From Pseudoxanthomonas koreensis_A (GTDB lineage: Bacteria; Pseudomonadota; Gammaproteobacteria; Xanthomonadales; Xanthomonadaceae), in contig NZ_CP169056.1 in assembly GCF_041890415.1 (NCBI RefSeq), forward strand, positions 2,046,001 to 2,110,000: DNA of 64,000 nucleotides, read 5' to 3'. Made by a program: the position numbers and the translations under genes. Under the pieces are notes generated by a model. That model ran no database searches and was not told where the DNA came from. It saw only the letters and a program-made list of their open reading frames with translations. Each line of letters begins with the position of its first letter. Position 1 is the first letter of the stretch. Below, one piece after another: positions 44,129 through 50,848 of this stretch.

Positions 44129-44145
44129 ATACGGATTCTCGTATG
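44129..44145. promoter_or_regulatory. Inverted repeat upstream of araD1, candidate LysR site
   Basis: ATACG-N6-CGTAT at 44129-44144 followed by G, about 85 bases upstream of the araD1 start, in the AT-rich part of the gap. It shares the pattern ATA-N8-CGTATG, with identical spacing, with the site in front of lysR at 55139-55155. The interior bases differ, so the match is only to the arms. Confidence 0.4.
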
Positions 44146-44168
44146 TCTGTGCGACGCAGGGGCGCGGC

Positions 44169-45095
44169 TCAGTCGTGGAACGCCTCCACCACCTTGCGCC
44201 GGCCCAGCATGAACGCATCGGCCACGTGCCGCAGCGGCGCCAGGTCCACGTCCGAGCGGCCGGCGCGGATGATCTCGGCAAAGCGCCGGTAGAGCGAGGG
44301 GTATTCCTGCTCCGGCTCGCCGTGGACCAGGCGCCCGTCCACCGACAGCCTGGCGCCGCCCTCGGACAGCACCATTTCACCAGCCTGGGTGCGCGCAATG
44401 ATGTCCCAGCTCTGGGGGCCGACCTGGCGCCAGTCGAACTCGGCCTCCAGGTCCAGGCCGGCCGCATCGGTGAAGCGGATCGACGCGGCGATGGGGGCGT
44501 CGCGGTTTTCCGGGAATTCCAGGGTCGCAGCGGTGGCAAACACCTGGCGCGGCAGGATCCGGGTCACGATGGACAGCGCATTGATGCCCGGATCGAAGAC
44601 CCCCAGCCCGCCCGGCTGCCAGATCCAGTCCTGCCCGGGATGCCACTGGCGCACATCCTCCTTCCACATCACCCGCATCGAGGTGATGGTGGTGCCGGCC
44701 AGGAACGCGCGCGCCGCCTCCACCGCCGGTGCATAGCGCGAATGCCAGCTGGCGAACAACGACACGTCCTTGCGCGCGGCCAGCGCGGCCAGGTCTTCGA
44801 CTTCCGACAACGTCGCGCCCGGGGGCTTTTCCAGGAACACGTGCTTGCCGGCCTCCAGCGCCGCAACCGCCGCGGCGTGGCGGTACTGCGGCGGCATGCA
44901 CAGGGAAACCGCATCGATGGACGGCACCGTTGCCAGCATCTCTTCGATCGAGGCGAAATTGGCCACGCCCTCCACCTGCGCGTTGCGGCTGGCCGCCGCG
45001 ACCAGGCGGTAGTCGGCATTGGCGGCCACGGCCGGCAGGTGCTGGTCGCGCACGATCTTGCCGACACCGACGATGGCCAGGTTGATGATTGACAT
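44169..45095 (-). CDS. L-arabinose 1-dehydrogenase (Gfo/Idh/MocA family)
   Basis: 308 residues from ATG 45095; a GTG five codons earlier is possible but GGAGA fits ATG. The Rossmann start is LAIVGVGKIVRDQHLPAVAA; EKPPGATLSEVEDL carries the catalytic Lys motif. VRQWHPGQDWIWQPGGLG and VFDPGINALSIVTRILPR match, almost word for word, my recollection of the NAD(P)-dependent L-arabinose 1-dehydrogenase of Azospirillum brasilense (309 residues), which also accepts D-galactose. It oxidises L-arabinose to L-arabinono-gamma-lactone, the entry step of the pathway completed by the genes on either side. A D-galactose 1-dehydrogenase role is a possible alternative. Confidence 0.9.
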   Translation of the reverse strand: MSIINLAIVGVGKIVRDQHLPAVAANADYRLVAAASRNAQVEGVANFASIEEMLATVPSIDAVSLCMPPQYRHAAAVAALEAGKHVFLEKPPGATLSEVEDLAALAARKDVSLFASWHSRYAPAVEAARAFLAGTTITSMRVMWKEDVRQWHPGQDWIWQPGGLGVFDPGINALSIVTRILPRQVFATAATLEFPENRDAPIAASIRFTDAAGLDLEAEFDWRQVGPQSWDIIARTQAGEMVLSEGGARLSVDGRLVHGEPEQEYPSLYRRFAEIIRAGRSDVDLAPLRHVADAFMLGRRKVVEAFHD

Positions 45096-45188
45096 GGGTG
45101 CAGTCTCCACGGAAAGCCTTCAGGGTCGGCACGGGCGCGCCGCGCGCGTTGTTGGTTCGCTCGCCGGGCCGCGACAGCTGGCCCGGGG

Positions 45189-46247
45189 TCAGTTGCGCTG
45201 CAGCGCGGCGGCCACGGCATCCCAGCCACGGTCGCGGCCGGGCATGGCGAAGCGGTAACCGATGCGGCGCCGGAACGCCGTGCCGGGGCGCAGGATCGCA
45301 TCCGGGAACGCCGGCTGGTTGGGCGCATCCGGGAATCCTTGCGGCTCCAGGCACACGCCGCGGCCCAGCCCCGGATGCTGGCGGTCCAGTCCGTGCCCGC
45401 CATAGAGCTGCAGCCCGGGCGCGTCGCAGTCGATGCGCATCGCCACCCCGCTGTGCGGCGAATACAGCATCGCGGCGCAGTCGCGCGCCGACTCCAGCAC
45501 CAGGCAATGATCGTAGCCGCCGCAGGCCTGCAGTTGCGGATCGGCGGGGTCGAACGCGGCGTCGAGTGTACGCGCGCTGCGGAAGTCGAACGCGGTACCG
45601 GCCACGCCGGCGACCGCGCCGTTGGGGATCAACTCCGCGTCCACCGGCAGATAGCCGTCCGCCGGCACCTGCAGTACCTGCGCCGATGCGGGCACCGCCG
45701 GGTCGCCGGCCAGGTTGAAATAAGGATGGTGGGTGGGATTGAACGGCGTGGCTGCGTCGCAGCGGGCCTCGAAATCCAGCACCAGGCTCGCGCCTTCCAG
45801 CCGGTAGGTCGCGCGCACGTCGAGGTTGCCCGGGTAGCCTTCCTCGCCATCGGGCGAGTGGTACTGCAGCACCAGCATGTCGGGGCGGTATTCGATCACC
45901 TCCCACAGGCGGCGGCCGAAGCCGAGCATCCCGCCATGCAGGTGGTTGCGCCCTTCGTTGGCGGCCAGCGTGTACGCACGCCCGTCCAGGCTGAAGCGCG
46001 CGCCGCCGATGCGATTGCCATAGCGGCCGACCAGGATCCCCAGGTAGGCCGGATCGGCGAAGTAGGCGCGCGCATCGGCCAGGCGCAGGATCGCATCCAC
46101 CGGGCCGCCGGCGCCCGGCACCACCAGCCGCGCCAGGACGCCGCCCAGGTCGAGGATGTCGGCGGCCACGCCCGCCTCGCCTTGCAGGCGATAGGCATGC
46201 ACCGCGCGCCCGTCGTCCAGATGGCCGAACCGCCAGATCTTCTCCAC
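45189..46247 (-). CDS. galM: Aldose 1-epimerase (mutarotase)
   Basis: 352 residues from GTG 46247; a stop two codons upstream in frame makes this the first possible start. Substrate contacts and catalysis: GRYGNRIGGARFSLDG, NEGRNHLHGG, catalytic His in FNPTHHPYFNLAG, and the C-terminal CLEPQGFPDAPNQPAF with the catalytic Glu. GalM interconverts alpha and beta anomers of aldoses. Placed first in the minus-strand arabinose operon, it probably equilibrates arabinose anomers before the 1-dehydrogenase, whose gene follows 93 bases downstream. It is divergent from GH51 across a 281-base promoter region. Confidence 0.92.
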   Translation of the reverse strand: MEKIWRFGHLDDGRAVHAYRLQGEAGVAADILDLGGVLARLVVPGAGGPVDAILRLADARAYFADPAYLGILVGRYGNRIGGARFSLDGRAYTLAANEGRNHLHGGMLGFGRRLWEVIEYRPDMLVLQYHSPDGEEGYPGNLDVRATYRLEGASLVLDFEARCDAATPFNPTHHPYFNLAGDPAVPASAQVLQVPADGYLPVDAELIPNGAVAGVAGTAFDFRSARTLDAAFDPADPQLQACGGYDHCLVLESARDCAAMLYSPHSGVAMRIDCDAPGLQLYGGHGLDRQHPGLGRGVCLEPQGFPDAPNQPAFPDAILRPGTAFRRRIGYRFAMPGRDRGWDAVAAALQRN

Positions 46248-46324
46248 CCGTCATCGCTCCGGATCCGGCGCCGGTGCCGGAGCGCCACAGCATAGGCAAG
46301 CGCCCGCCACGGCTGCCATCCCGC

Positions 46325-46349
46325 ATTTGGCATGGCGCGCACGCCAAAT
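46325..46349. promoter_or_regulatory. Perfect inverted repeat ATTTGGC-N11-GCCAAAT in the galM/GH51 divergent promoter
   Basis: Seven-base arms at 46325-46331 and 46343-46349, spaced 11 bases, in the 281-base region between galM and GH51. This is the geometry of LysR-type sites, and a LysR gene of the sugar-responsive type belongs to the same island. The two centres of this and the next site are about 38 bases apart. Confidence 0.5.
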
Positions 46350-46364
46350 CGAATAGCTGCCGCG

Positions 46365-46384
46365 CCATACCGACTTTGACATGG
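46365..46384. promoter_or_regulatory. Candidate LysR operator CCATACCGACTTTGACATGG
   Basis: The 20-base sequence matches, at 17 of 20 positions, the reverse complement of 55137-55156 just upstream of the lysR gene. It contains TTGACA (46376-46381), a possible -35 element for the GH51 direction, so binding could act on the promoter itself. Confidence 0.55.
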
Positions 46385-46528
46385 GTCGCCACGGCTAATT
46401 CATTGGCGGATGCCTGCGCGCACCCCTACCCTGTGGCCGGACCCGGCCAGCGGCGCACCGCAGGCAATGCCCGGTACGATCGCCGCAGCAGCCGCCACCA
46501 CACCTACGCAACATCCGAGGCGACAACG

Positions 46529-48085
46529 ATGCTGAAGAACACCTTGCGCACCCTGGCGCTGACCTCCGCCATGCTCGCTGCCGGCATCGCCGGCGCCCAG
46601 GACAGGATCCAGGCCAACGCCACCCTGCACGCCGACCAGCCCGGCGACACCGTCAGCCGCTACATCTTCGGCCAGTTCGCCGAGCACCTGGGCTACGGCA
46701 TCTACGGCGGCATCTGGGTGGGCGAGGATTCGAAGATCCCCAATACCCGCGGCTACCGCAACGACGTGGTCGAAGCGCTCAAGCACCTGCAGGTGCCGGT
46801 GGTGCGCTGGCCGGGCGGCTGCTTCGCCGACGAGTACTACTGGCGCGACGGCATCGGCCCGCGCGAGAAGCGCCGGGTCAAGGTCAACAACAACTGGGGC
46901 GGCGTGACCGAACCCAACAGCTTCGGCACCCACGAGTTCATGGAGTTCGCCGAACTGATCGGCACCGACGCCTACATCTCGGGCAACACCGGCAGCGGCT
47001 CGCCGCGCGAGATGGGCGAATGGGTCGAGTACATGACCTACGAGAAGGGCTCGACCCTGGCCGAGGAACGCCGTGCCAACGGCCGCGACAAGCCGTGGAA
47101 GGTGCCGTTCTTCGGCGTCGGCAACGAGATGTGGGGCTGCGGCGGGCACATGACGCCCGAATTCGCGGCCAACCTGCACCGCCAGTTCCAGACCTTCGTC
47201 AAGGTGCCGGCCGGGGTCGAGGTCACCAAGGTGGCCGCCGGCGCCAATGGCGACGACTACAACTGGACCGAGGTGATGATGAAGATCGCCGGCGGGCACA
47301 TGGATGCGCTGTCGGTGCATTACTACACCGTGCCGGGCAAGTGGCCGCCGCGCGCCTCCTCCTACGAGTTCGACGAGGCCGCATGGATCGACACCCTGTC
47401 CACCGCGCTGCAGGTGGACGAGCTGCTGCGCAAGCACATCGAAGTGATGGATCGCCACGACCCGGAAGGCAAGGTCGACCTGTACCTGGACGAGTGGGGC
47501 ACCTGGTACGAGGCCTACCCCGGCACCAACCCCGGTTTCCTGCAGCAGCAGAACACCCTGCGCGACGCCCTGGTGGCCACGATCCACTTCGACGTGATGA
47601 GCCGTTACGCCAAGCGGGTGAAGATGGCCAACATCGCGCAGATGGTGAACGTGCTGCAGGCGATGATCCTGACCGAAGACGACAAGATGGTGCTCACGCC
47701 CACCTACCACGCCTTCGAGATGTACCTGCCGTGGCAGGACGCCACCCACCTGCCGCTCACCCTGAAGACCCCGCAGTACCGGCTCGGCGAAACCTCGGTG
47801 CCGGCGGTGCATGGTTCTGCGGTGCGGGCCAAGGACGGGCACGTCTACGTGGCGCTGTCCAACCTTGACCCGAACCGGGCCGCCGACGTGTCTGCCAGCA
47901 TCTCCGGCCTGCAGGCCGGCGCGGTGTCCGGACGCATCCTGACCGCCCCGGCGATTACCACGCACAACACCTTCGAGCAGCCCGACCAGGTGAAGCCGGC
48001 GGCCTTCAACGGCGCCTCCATCACCGGCTCCTCGCTCAAGGTGGGGCTGCCGGCCAAGTCGATCGTGGTACTGCGCCTCGAGTGA
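46529..48085 (+). CDS. Alpha-L-arabinofuranosidase, glycoside hydrolase family 51, exported
   Basis: 518 residues from ATG 46529. Signal peptide MLKNTLRTLALTSAMLAAGIAGAQ is cut into a short basic start and hydrophobic core ending at AGAQ. GH51 catalytic acid/base Glu lies in FGVGNEMWGCGG (about 200) and the nucleophile Glu in YLDEWGTWYE (about 322); VVRWPGGCFADEYYWRDGIGP is the family signature. The C-terminal beta domain carries SIVVLRLE. It releases terminal arabinofuranose from arabinan and arabinoxylan fragments, probably in the periplasm. It is divergent from galM and followed by a strong terminator, so it is transcribed alone. Confidence 0.95.
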   Translation: MLKNTLRTLALTSAMLAAGIAGAQDRIQANATLHADQPGDTVSRYIFGQFAEHLGYGIYGGIWVGEDSKIPNTRGYRNDVVEALKHLQVPVVRWPGGCFADEYYWRDGIGPREKRRVKVNNNWGGVTEPNSFGTHEFMEFAELIGTDAYISGNTGSGSPREMGEWVEYMTYEKGSTLAEERRANGRDKPWKVPFFGVGNEMWGCGGHMTPEFAANLHRQFQTFVKVPAGVEVTKVAAGANGDDYNWTEVMMKIAGGHMDALSVHYYTVPGKWPPRASSYEFDEAAWIDTLSTALQVDELLRKHIEVMDRHDPEGKVDLYLDEWGTWYEAYPGTNPGFLQQQNTLRDALVATIHFDVMSRYAKRVKMANIAQMVNVLQAMILTEDDKMVLTPTYHAFEMYLPWQDATHLPLTLKTPQYRLGETSVPAVHGSAVRAKDGHVYVALSNLDPNRAADVSASISGLQAGAVSGRILTAPAITTHNTFEQPDQVKPAAFNGASITGSSLKVGLPAKSIVVLRLE

Positions 48086-48105
48086 CCGGGCCTGAGGTTC
48101 GCACA

Positions 48106-48136
48106 TGAAAAAAGGGCGCTTCGGCGCCCTTTCTTC
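48106..48136. terminator. Rho-independent terminator after GH51 (also usable by the toxin-antitoxin operon)
   Basis: Stem AGGGCGC / GCGCCCT (48113-48119 and 48124-48130) with a TTCG tetraloop, followed by TTTCTT on the plus strand and preceded by GAAAAAA, which reads as TTTTTTC on the minus strand. It lies 20 bases past GH51 and about 45 bases past the toxin stop, so it can end transcription from both sides. Confidence 0.9.
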
Positions 48137-48180
48137 ATCTCGATGCTGCTCCCGGGATGCCAGCGCCAGGGCCGCCCTCA

Positions 48181-48477
48181 TCATCCTCGCGTGTAGCCCG
48201 CCTCGCGCTGCGCACGGATGGCCAGGACCAGGGCCATGTCGATTGGCGGAAGGTAGCGATACAGCGCGACGTAAGCCCCTGCCCCCCGCCCGATCAACAG
48301 TTCCCTCCGGTCGTTGCCGGCCGGGCGCCCGATCAACGGATTGTCCTTCAGCACATCGAAGGCGCTGATGATTCCGTCCAGGCGCGCCTCGGCCGCCTCG
48401 ACCTCGTGCTGATGCAGATGGTCGATGATCCGCTCCAGTTCCTCGATCACGCCGGGCGCCAGGCGTACGCCCGCCAC
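48181..48477 (-). CDS. Type II toxin, RelE/ParE family
   Basis: 98 residues from GTG 48477, two bases past the antitoxin stop. The sequence VIEELERIIDHLHQHEVEAAEARLD, KDNPLIGRPAGNDRRELLIG and AYVALYRYLPPIDMALVLAIRAQREAGY is typical of ParE-type toxins, which inhibit gyrase, rather than of RelE ribosome-dependent nucleases; motif similarity alone cannot decide this. The gene is paired with the ribbon-helix-helix antitoxin upstream. The pair lies at the junction between the arabinose island and the nor block. Confidence 0.85.
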   Translation of the reverse strand: MAGVRLAPGVIEELERIIDHLHQHEVEAAEARLDGIISAFDVLKDNPLIGRPAGNDRRELLIGRGAGAYVALYRYLPPIDMALVLAIRAQREAGYTRG

Positions 48478-48478
48478 C

Positions 48479-48763
48479 TCAGCGCTCCTGTACGCGTGTC
48501 GCAGGCCGTTTCCCCGGGGTACCGGCCAGCCGCCGTTTCAGATAGCTGCGCGCCTCCTCCCAGGGGATGCTTTGGCCGGACTCCAGGAATTCGGCATAGC
48601 GCTGATCGGCGACCGCGCGGAAGGAGGCACGCTGCTCGGCAGCTTCCGCCTTCTCGGCGATCGCTTCGAGGATGAAGTTGTGCGAGGTCGTCCCGGCCTC
48701 CTCCGCAGCGCGGGCAATGCGCGCCTTGAGTTCATCGGACAGGCGGATCGTGGTGGTGCTCAT
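48479..48763 (-). CDS. Ribbon-helix-helix antitoxin
   Basis: 94 residues from ATG 48763; the upstream frame is open to 48934 but this start matches the family. The N-terminal STTTIRLSDELKARIARAAE followed by GTTSHNFILEAIAEKAE is a ribbon-helix-helix DNA-binding domain (CopG/ParD-like). The C-terminal RYAEFLESGQSIPWEEARSYL is the toxin-binding tail. As in other such pairs it should repress its own promoter; a palindrome lies 31 bases upstream. Confidence 0.87.
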   Translation of the reverse strand: MSTTTIRLSDELKARIARAAEEAGTTSHNFILEAIAEKAEAAEQRASFRAVADQRYAEFLESGQSIPWEEARSYLKRRLAGTPGKRPATRVQER

Positions 48764-48794
48764 GCGGACTCCGGGCACATTGCGCCAGCGACAA

Positions 48795-48814
48795 TGTAGC
48801 ACACATGTGTCACA
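48795..48814. promoter_or_regulatory. Palindrome upstream of the antitoxin gene, probable autoregulatory operator
   Basis: TGTAGCACACATGTGTCACA contains the perfect palindrome ACACATGTGT (48801-48810) and nearly symmetric flanks TGTAGC / CACA. It lies 31-51 bases upstream of the antitoxin start, where ribbon-helix-helix antitoxins usually bind. Confidence 0.6.
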
Positions 48815-48963
48815 TCGACGCTGATCCGGGCCGCCTGTCCGTGTCTGTCGTCCCCGATCTCCGGCAGAAGCACATCCAGAACCAGTGGCCTTGCCTGCCG
48901 ACAAGAGGCGGCGCGGCTGCGCGGTGGCAGCCACGCCGCTGACGTACGTACCCCGTGCCGCGA

Positions 48964-49599
48964 TCAGCCGACCTTGATCGGGCCGTGCATCACCGTCCAG
49001 TGGCCCGGGAAACTGCAGAAGAACTCGTACGGGCCGTCACCCTTGATCTTGCTCACGTCAAAGCTGACCGAGGTGGTCTGGCCGCCGCCGATCATTTCCG
49101 AGTGCGCGATGACGCGGTCATCGTCGGCCTTGAGGTAACCGCCATCCACGCCGCTGGACATGCCATCGGCGGCAATGCCTTGCCGGTCGGCTGCCGCGGC
49201 GATCACCACGTTGTGGCCCATGGCCGCCACCGGGAGCTTGCCGCTGTGGACCAGGTTGATCGTGAAGCGGGAGCACGATGCGGGCACCGTGATCGAGCCG
49301 ACGTTGAACTTCATCGCGTCATCGCCTTCGATCGTGGTGCTGCAGTTGCTGACCACCGCTTCGTTGCCGGCGGGAGCGGCGGCGTCCGCACCAGCGGCCT
49401 GGTCGACCTGCGCAGCGGCCGGGTCATTGGGCGCGGCGGGAGCGATTGGCGCAGTGGGCGCAGCAGCCGTGTCGGCCGGAGCAGCGGTGCTCGCAGGGAC
49501 ATCGCGGTCGACGGCCTGCGGCGCCTGGTCGTTGCCGCCGCCGCAGGCGGTGAGGGCAAGCGCGCAGGCGATGCTCAAGCTGGCAATCTTTACATGCAT
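48964..49599 (-). CDS. azu: Lipoprotein azurin (type 1 copper protein)
   Basis: 211 residues from ATG 49599, with AAGGAG upstream. Lipobox LTAC with Cys19, then about 60 residues rich in Ala, Pro, Thr and Asp that act as a flexible tether, then azurin (about 83-211). Copper ligands: His129 in AMGHNVV, Cys195, His200 and Met204 in FFCSFPGHWTVMHG; Cys86 and Cys109 form the azurin disulfide. The arrangement is like the outer-membrane azurin Laz of Neisseria. It is divergent from the nor operon, across 240 bases, and is a likely electron donor to nitric oxide reductase, an inference from position and known azurin roles. Confidence 0.93.
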   Translation of the reverse strand: MHVKIASLSIACALALTACGGGNDQAPQAVDRDVPASTAAPADTAAAPTAPIAPAAPNDPAAAQVDQAAGADAAAPAGNEAVVSNCSTTIEGDDAMKFNVGSITVPASCSRFTINLVHSGKLPVAAMGHNVVIAAAADRQGIAADGMSSGVDGGYLKADDDRVIAHSEMIGGGQTTSVSFDVSKIKGDGPYEFFCSFPGHWTVMHGPIKVG

Positions 49600-49784
49600 G
49601 GCAGATCTCCTTGTTCGATTGACCACGACATCATGGGCAGTCCACGGTAGCGCGGAGTGAAGGCCCGGGGATCGGGCGGCCGGACGGGCGCAAGCGGCCC
49701 GTCGCCCCTTGCCGGCCACCGGGCCCGTGCTACGGTATTGACAGGATCTTGATCGCTGCACCGCACAATGCGTCCAGCGATGGC

Positions 49785-49797
49785 AACTGACACAGTT
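49785..49797. promoter_or_regulatory. Palindrome AACTG-ACA-CAGTT upstream of the nor operon
   Basis: A perfect 5-3-5 inverted repeat 43 bases upstream of the small membrane protein that starts the nor operon, in the 240-base gap shared with azurin. It is not a recognised FNR/DNR or NsrR consensus, so the regulator is unknown. A TTGACA at 49738-49743 could be part of a promoter. Confidence 0.3.
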
Positions 49798-49839
49798 CGG
49801 CACCAACATGCCCATGTCGCCTATCCAGGGAGCAGTCCA

Positions 49840-49965
49840 ATGAAAGCGACCAGTCTGATTTCGCCCGTGCGTTGGTTCGGAATGCTGGTGCTGCTGCTGA
49901 TGGCGGTTGCCGTGGCCTATGCCGGGTACACCGCGATCGCCTACTGGCCCTCGATCGCAGTCTGA
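49840..49965 (+). CDS. 41-residue single-pass membrane protein at the head of the nor operon
   Basis: ATG 49840 preceded by GGGAG; a longer reading from 49768 lacks a ribosome site. The protein, beginning MKATSLISPVRWFGMLVLLL, has one membrane helix (about 13-34) and a short tail ending WPSIAV. It stops 10 bases before norC, so it is certainly co-transcribed with it. No family is recognised. By size and position it could be a small accessory subunit or assembly factor of the NorBC complex, as small subunits are known for other haem-copper oxidases. Confidence 0.7.
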   Translation: MKATSLISPVRWFGMLVLLLMAVAVAYAGYTAIAYWPSIAV

Positions 49966-49975
49966 GGGAGACCCC

Positions 49976-50809
49976 ATGAACAAGCGGCAGTCACGGATCT
50001 TCGCCATCGTCGCAACCGGCCTCGCTGCCGTTGCCTTCGTCGGCCTCACCATCCACAGCCACATGCGCTTCGGCGAGCTCACCAACGCGCAGGAGATCAC
50101 GCCGGAAATCACCCATGGCAAGGATGTCTGGCACAAGTACAACTGCATCAACTGCCACACCCTGTTCGGCGAAGGCGCCTACTACGCGCCGGACCTGACC
50201 AAGATCGCCCAGCACCGCGGCGAGGCCTACCTGAAGGCCTACATGCGCGACCCGTCGAATTTCTACGACGAGCAGCGCCACCGCCGCCTGATGCCCACGC
50301 AGAACCTGAGCGAAGTCGAGATCGACAACCTGATCAAGTTCCTCGACTGGGTGTCCAAGGTCGACAACCAGGGCTGGCCGCCGCGACCGATCCTGGTCGC
50401 GGGCGGAAGCATGAACGTGGCCGCGCAAGGTACCGACGCGGCAGTGCAGGACGTCAGGCCGGTGACCGCAGCCAGCGATCCGCGCGCGATCGGCGAGCAC
50501 CTGTTCCGCACCGCGGTGCCGGCATGCACCGCCTGCCACTCGCTGCAGCCGGGAGTCCAGCTGGCGGGTCCGTCGATGGCCGGCATGGCCGAAACCGCCG
50601 CGCGCACGCTGGCATCGCCGGACTACACCGGCAACGCCACCGACGTGGAAGGCTATATCCGCGAGTCGATCGTGAACCCCAGCGCACACGTGGTGCCGGG
50701 CGACATGTTCTCGGCCGACGGCGTGTCGTTCATGCCGAACACGTATCCGGAAAGCCTGAGCGAAGAGCAGGTCGACCAGCTCGCCGCCTTCCTTGCGTCG
50801 ATGAAGTAA
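49976..50809 (+). CDS. norC: Nitric oxide reductase subunit C with an extra C-terminal cytochrome c domain
   Basis: 277 residues from ATG 49976, with GAGGGAG upstream. N-terminal membrane anchor about 8-27, then the NorC haem domain with CINCH (Cys57, Cys60, His61), LFGEGAYYAPDL and Met106 as the probable axial ligand. Usual NorC is about 150 residues and ends near here; this one continues through a linker (about 140-170) into a second class I cytochrome c with CTACH (Cys184, Cys187, His188) and Met253 in SFMPNTYPESL. The second domain resembles a caa3-type terminal cytochrome c. It may dock azurin or another donor directly. norB follows after 39 bases. Confidence 0.93.
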   Translation: MNKRQSRIFAIVATGLAAVAFVGLTIHSHMRFGELTNAQEITPEITHGKDVWHKYNCINCHTLFGEGAYYAPDLTKIAQHRGEAYLKAYMRDPSNFYDEQRHRRLMPTQNLSEVEIDNLIKFLDWVSKVDNQGWPPRPILVAGGSMNVAAQGTDAAVQDVRPVTAASDPRAIGEHLFRTAVPACTACHSLQPGVQLAGPSMAGMAETAARTLASPDYTGNATDVEGYIRESIVNPSAHVVPGDMFSADGVSFMPNTYPESLSEEQVDQLAAFLASMK

Positions 50810-50848
50810 GCACTGGCCGCGCCCGCGCCGGCACCAGGAGATTTCCCT

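Noticed and set aside
49738..49760. FNR/DNR-type box in front of nor
   Set aside because: TTGAC and TTGAT half sites are present but in the same orientation; no TTGAT-N4-ATCAA palindrome exists.
49768..49839. Longer start for the small nor-operon protein
   Set aside because: The extra 24 residues have no hydrophobic character and no ribosome site; GGGAG precedes the internal ATG.
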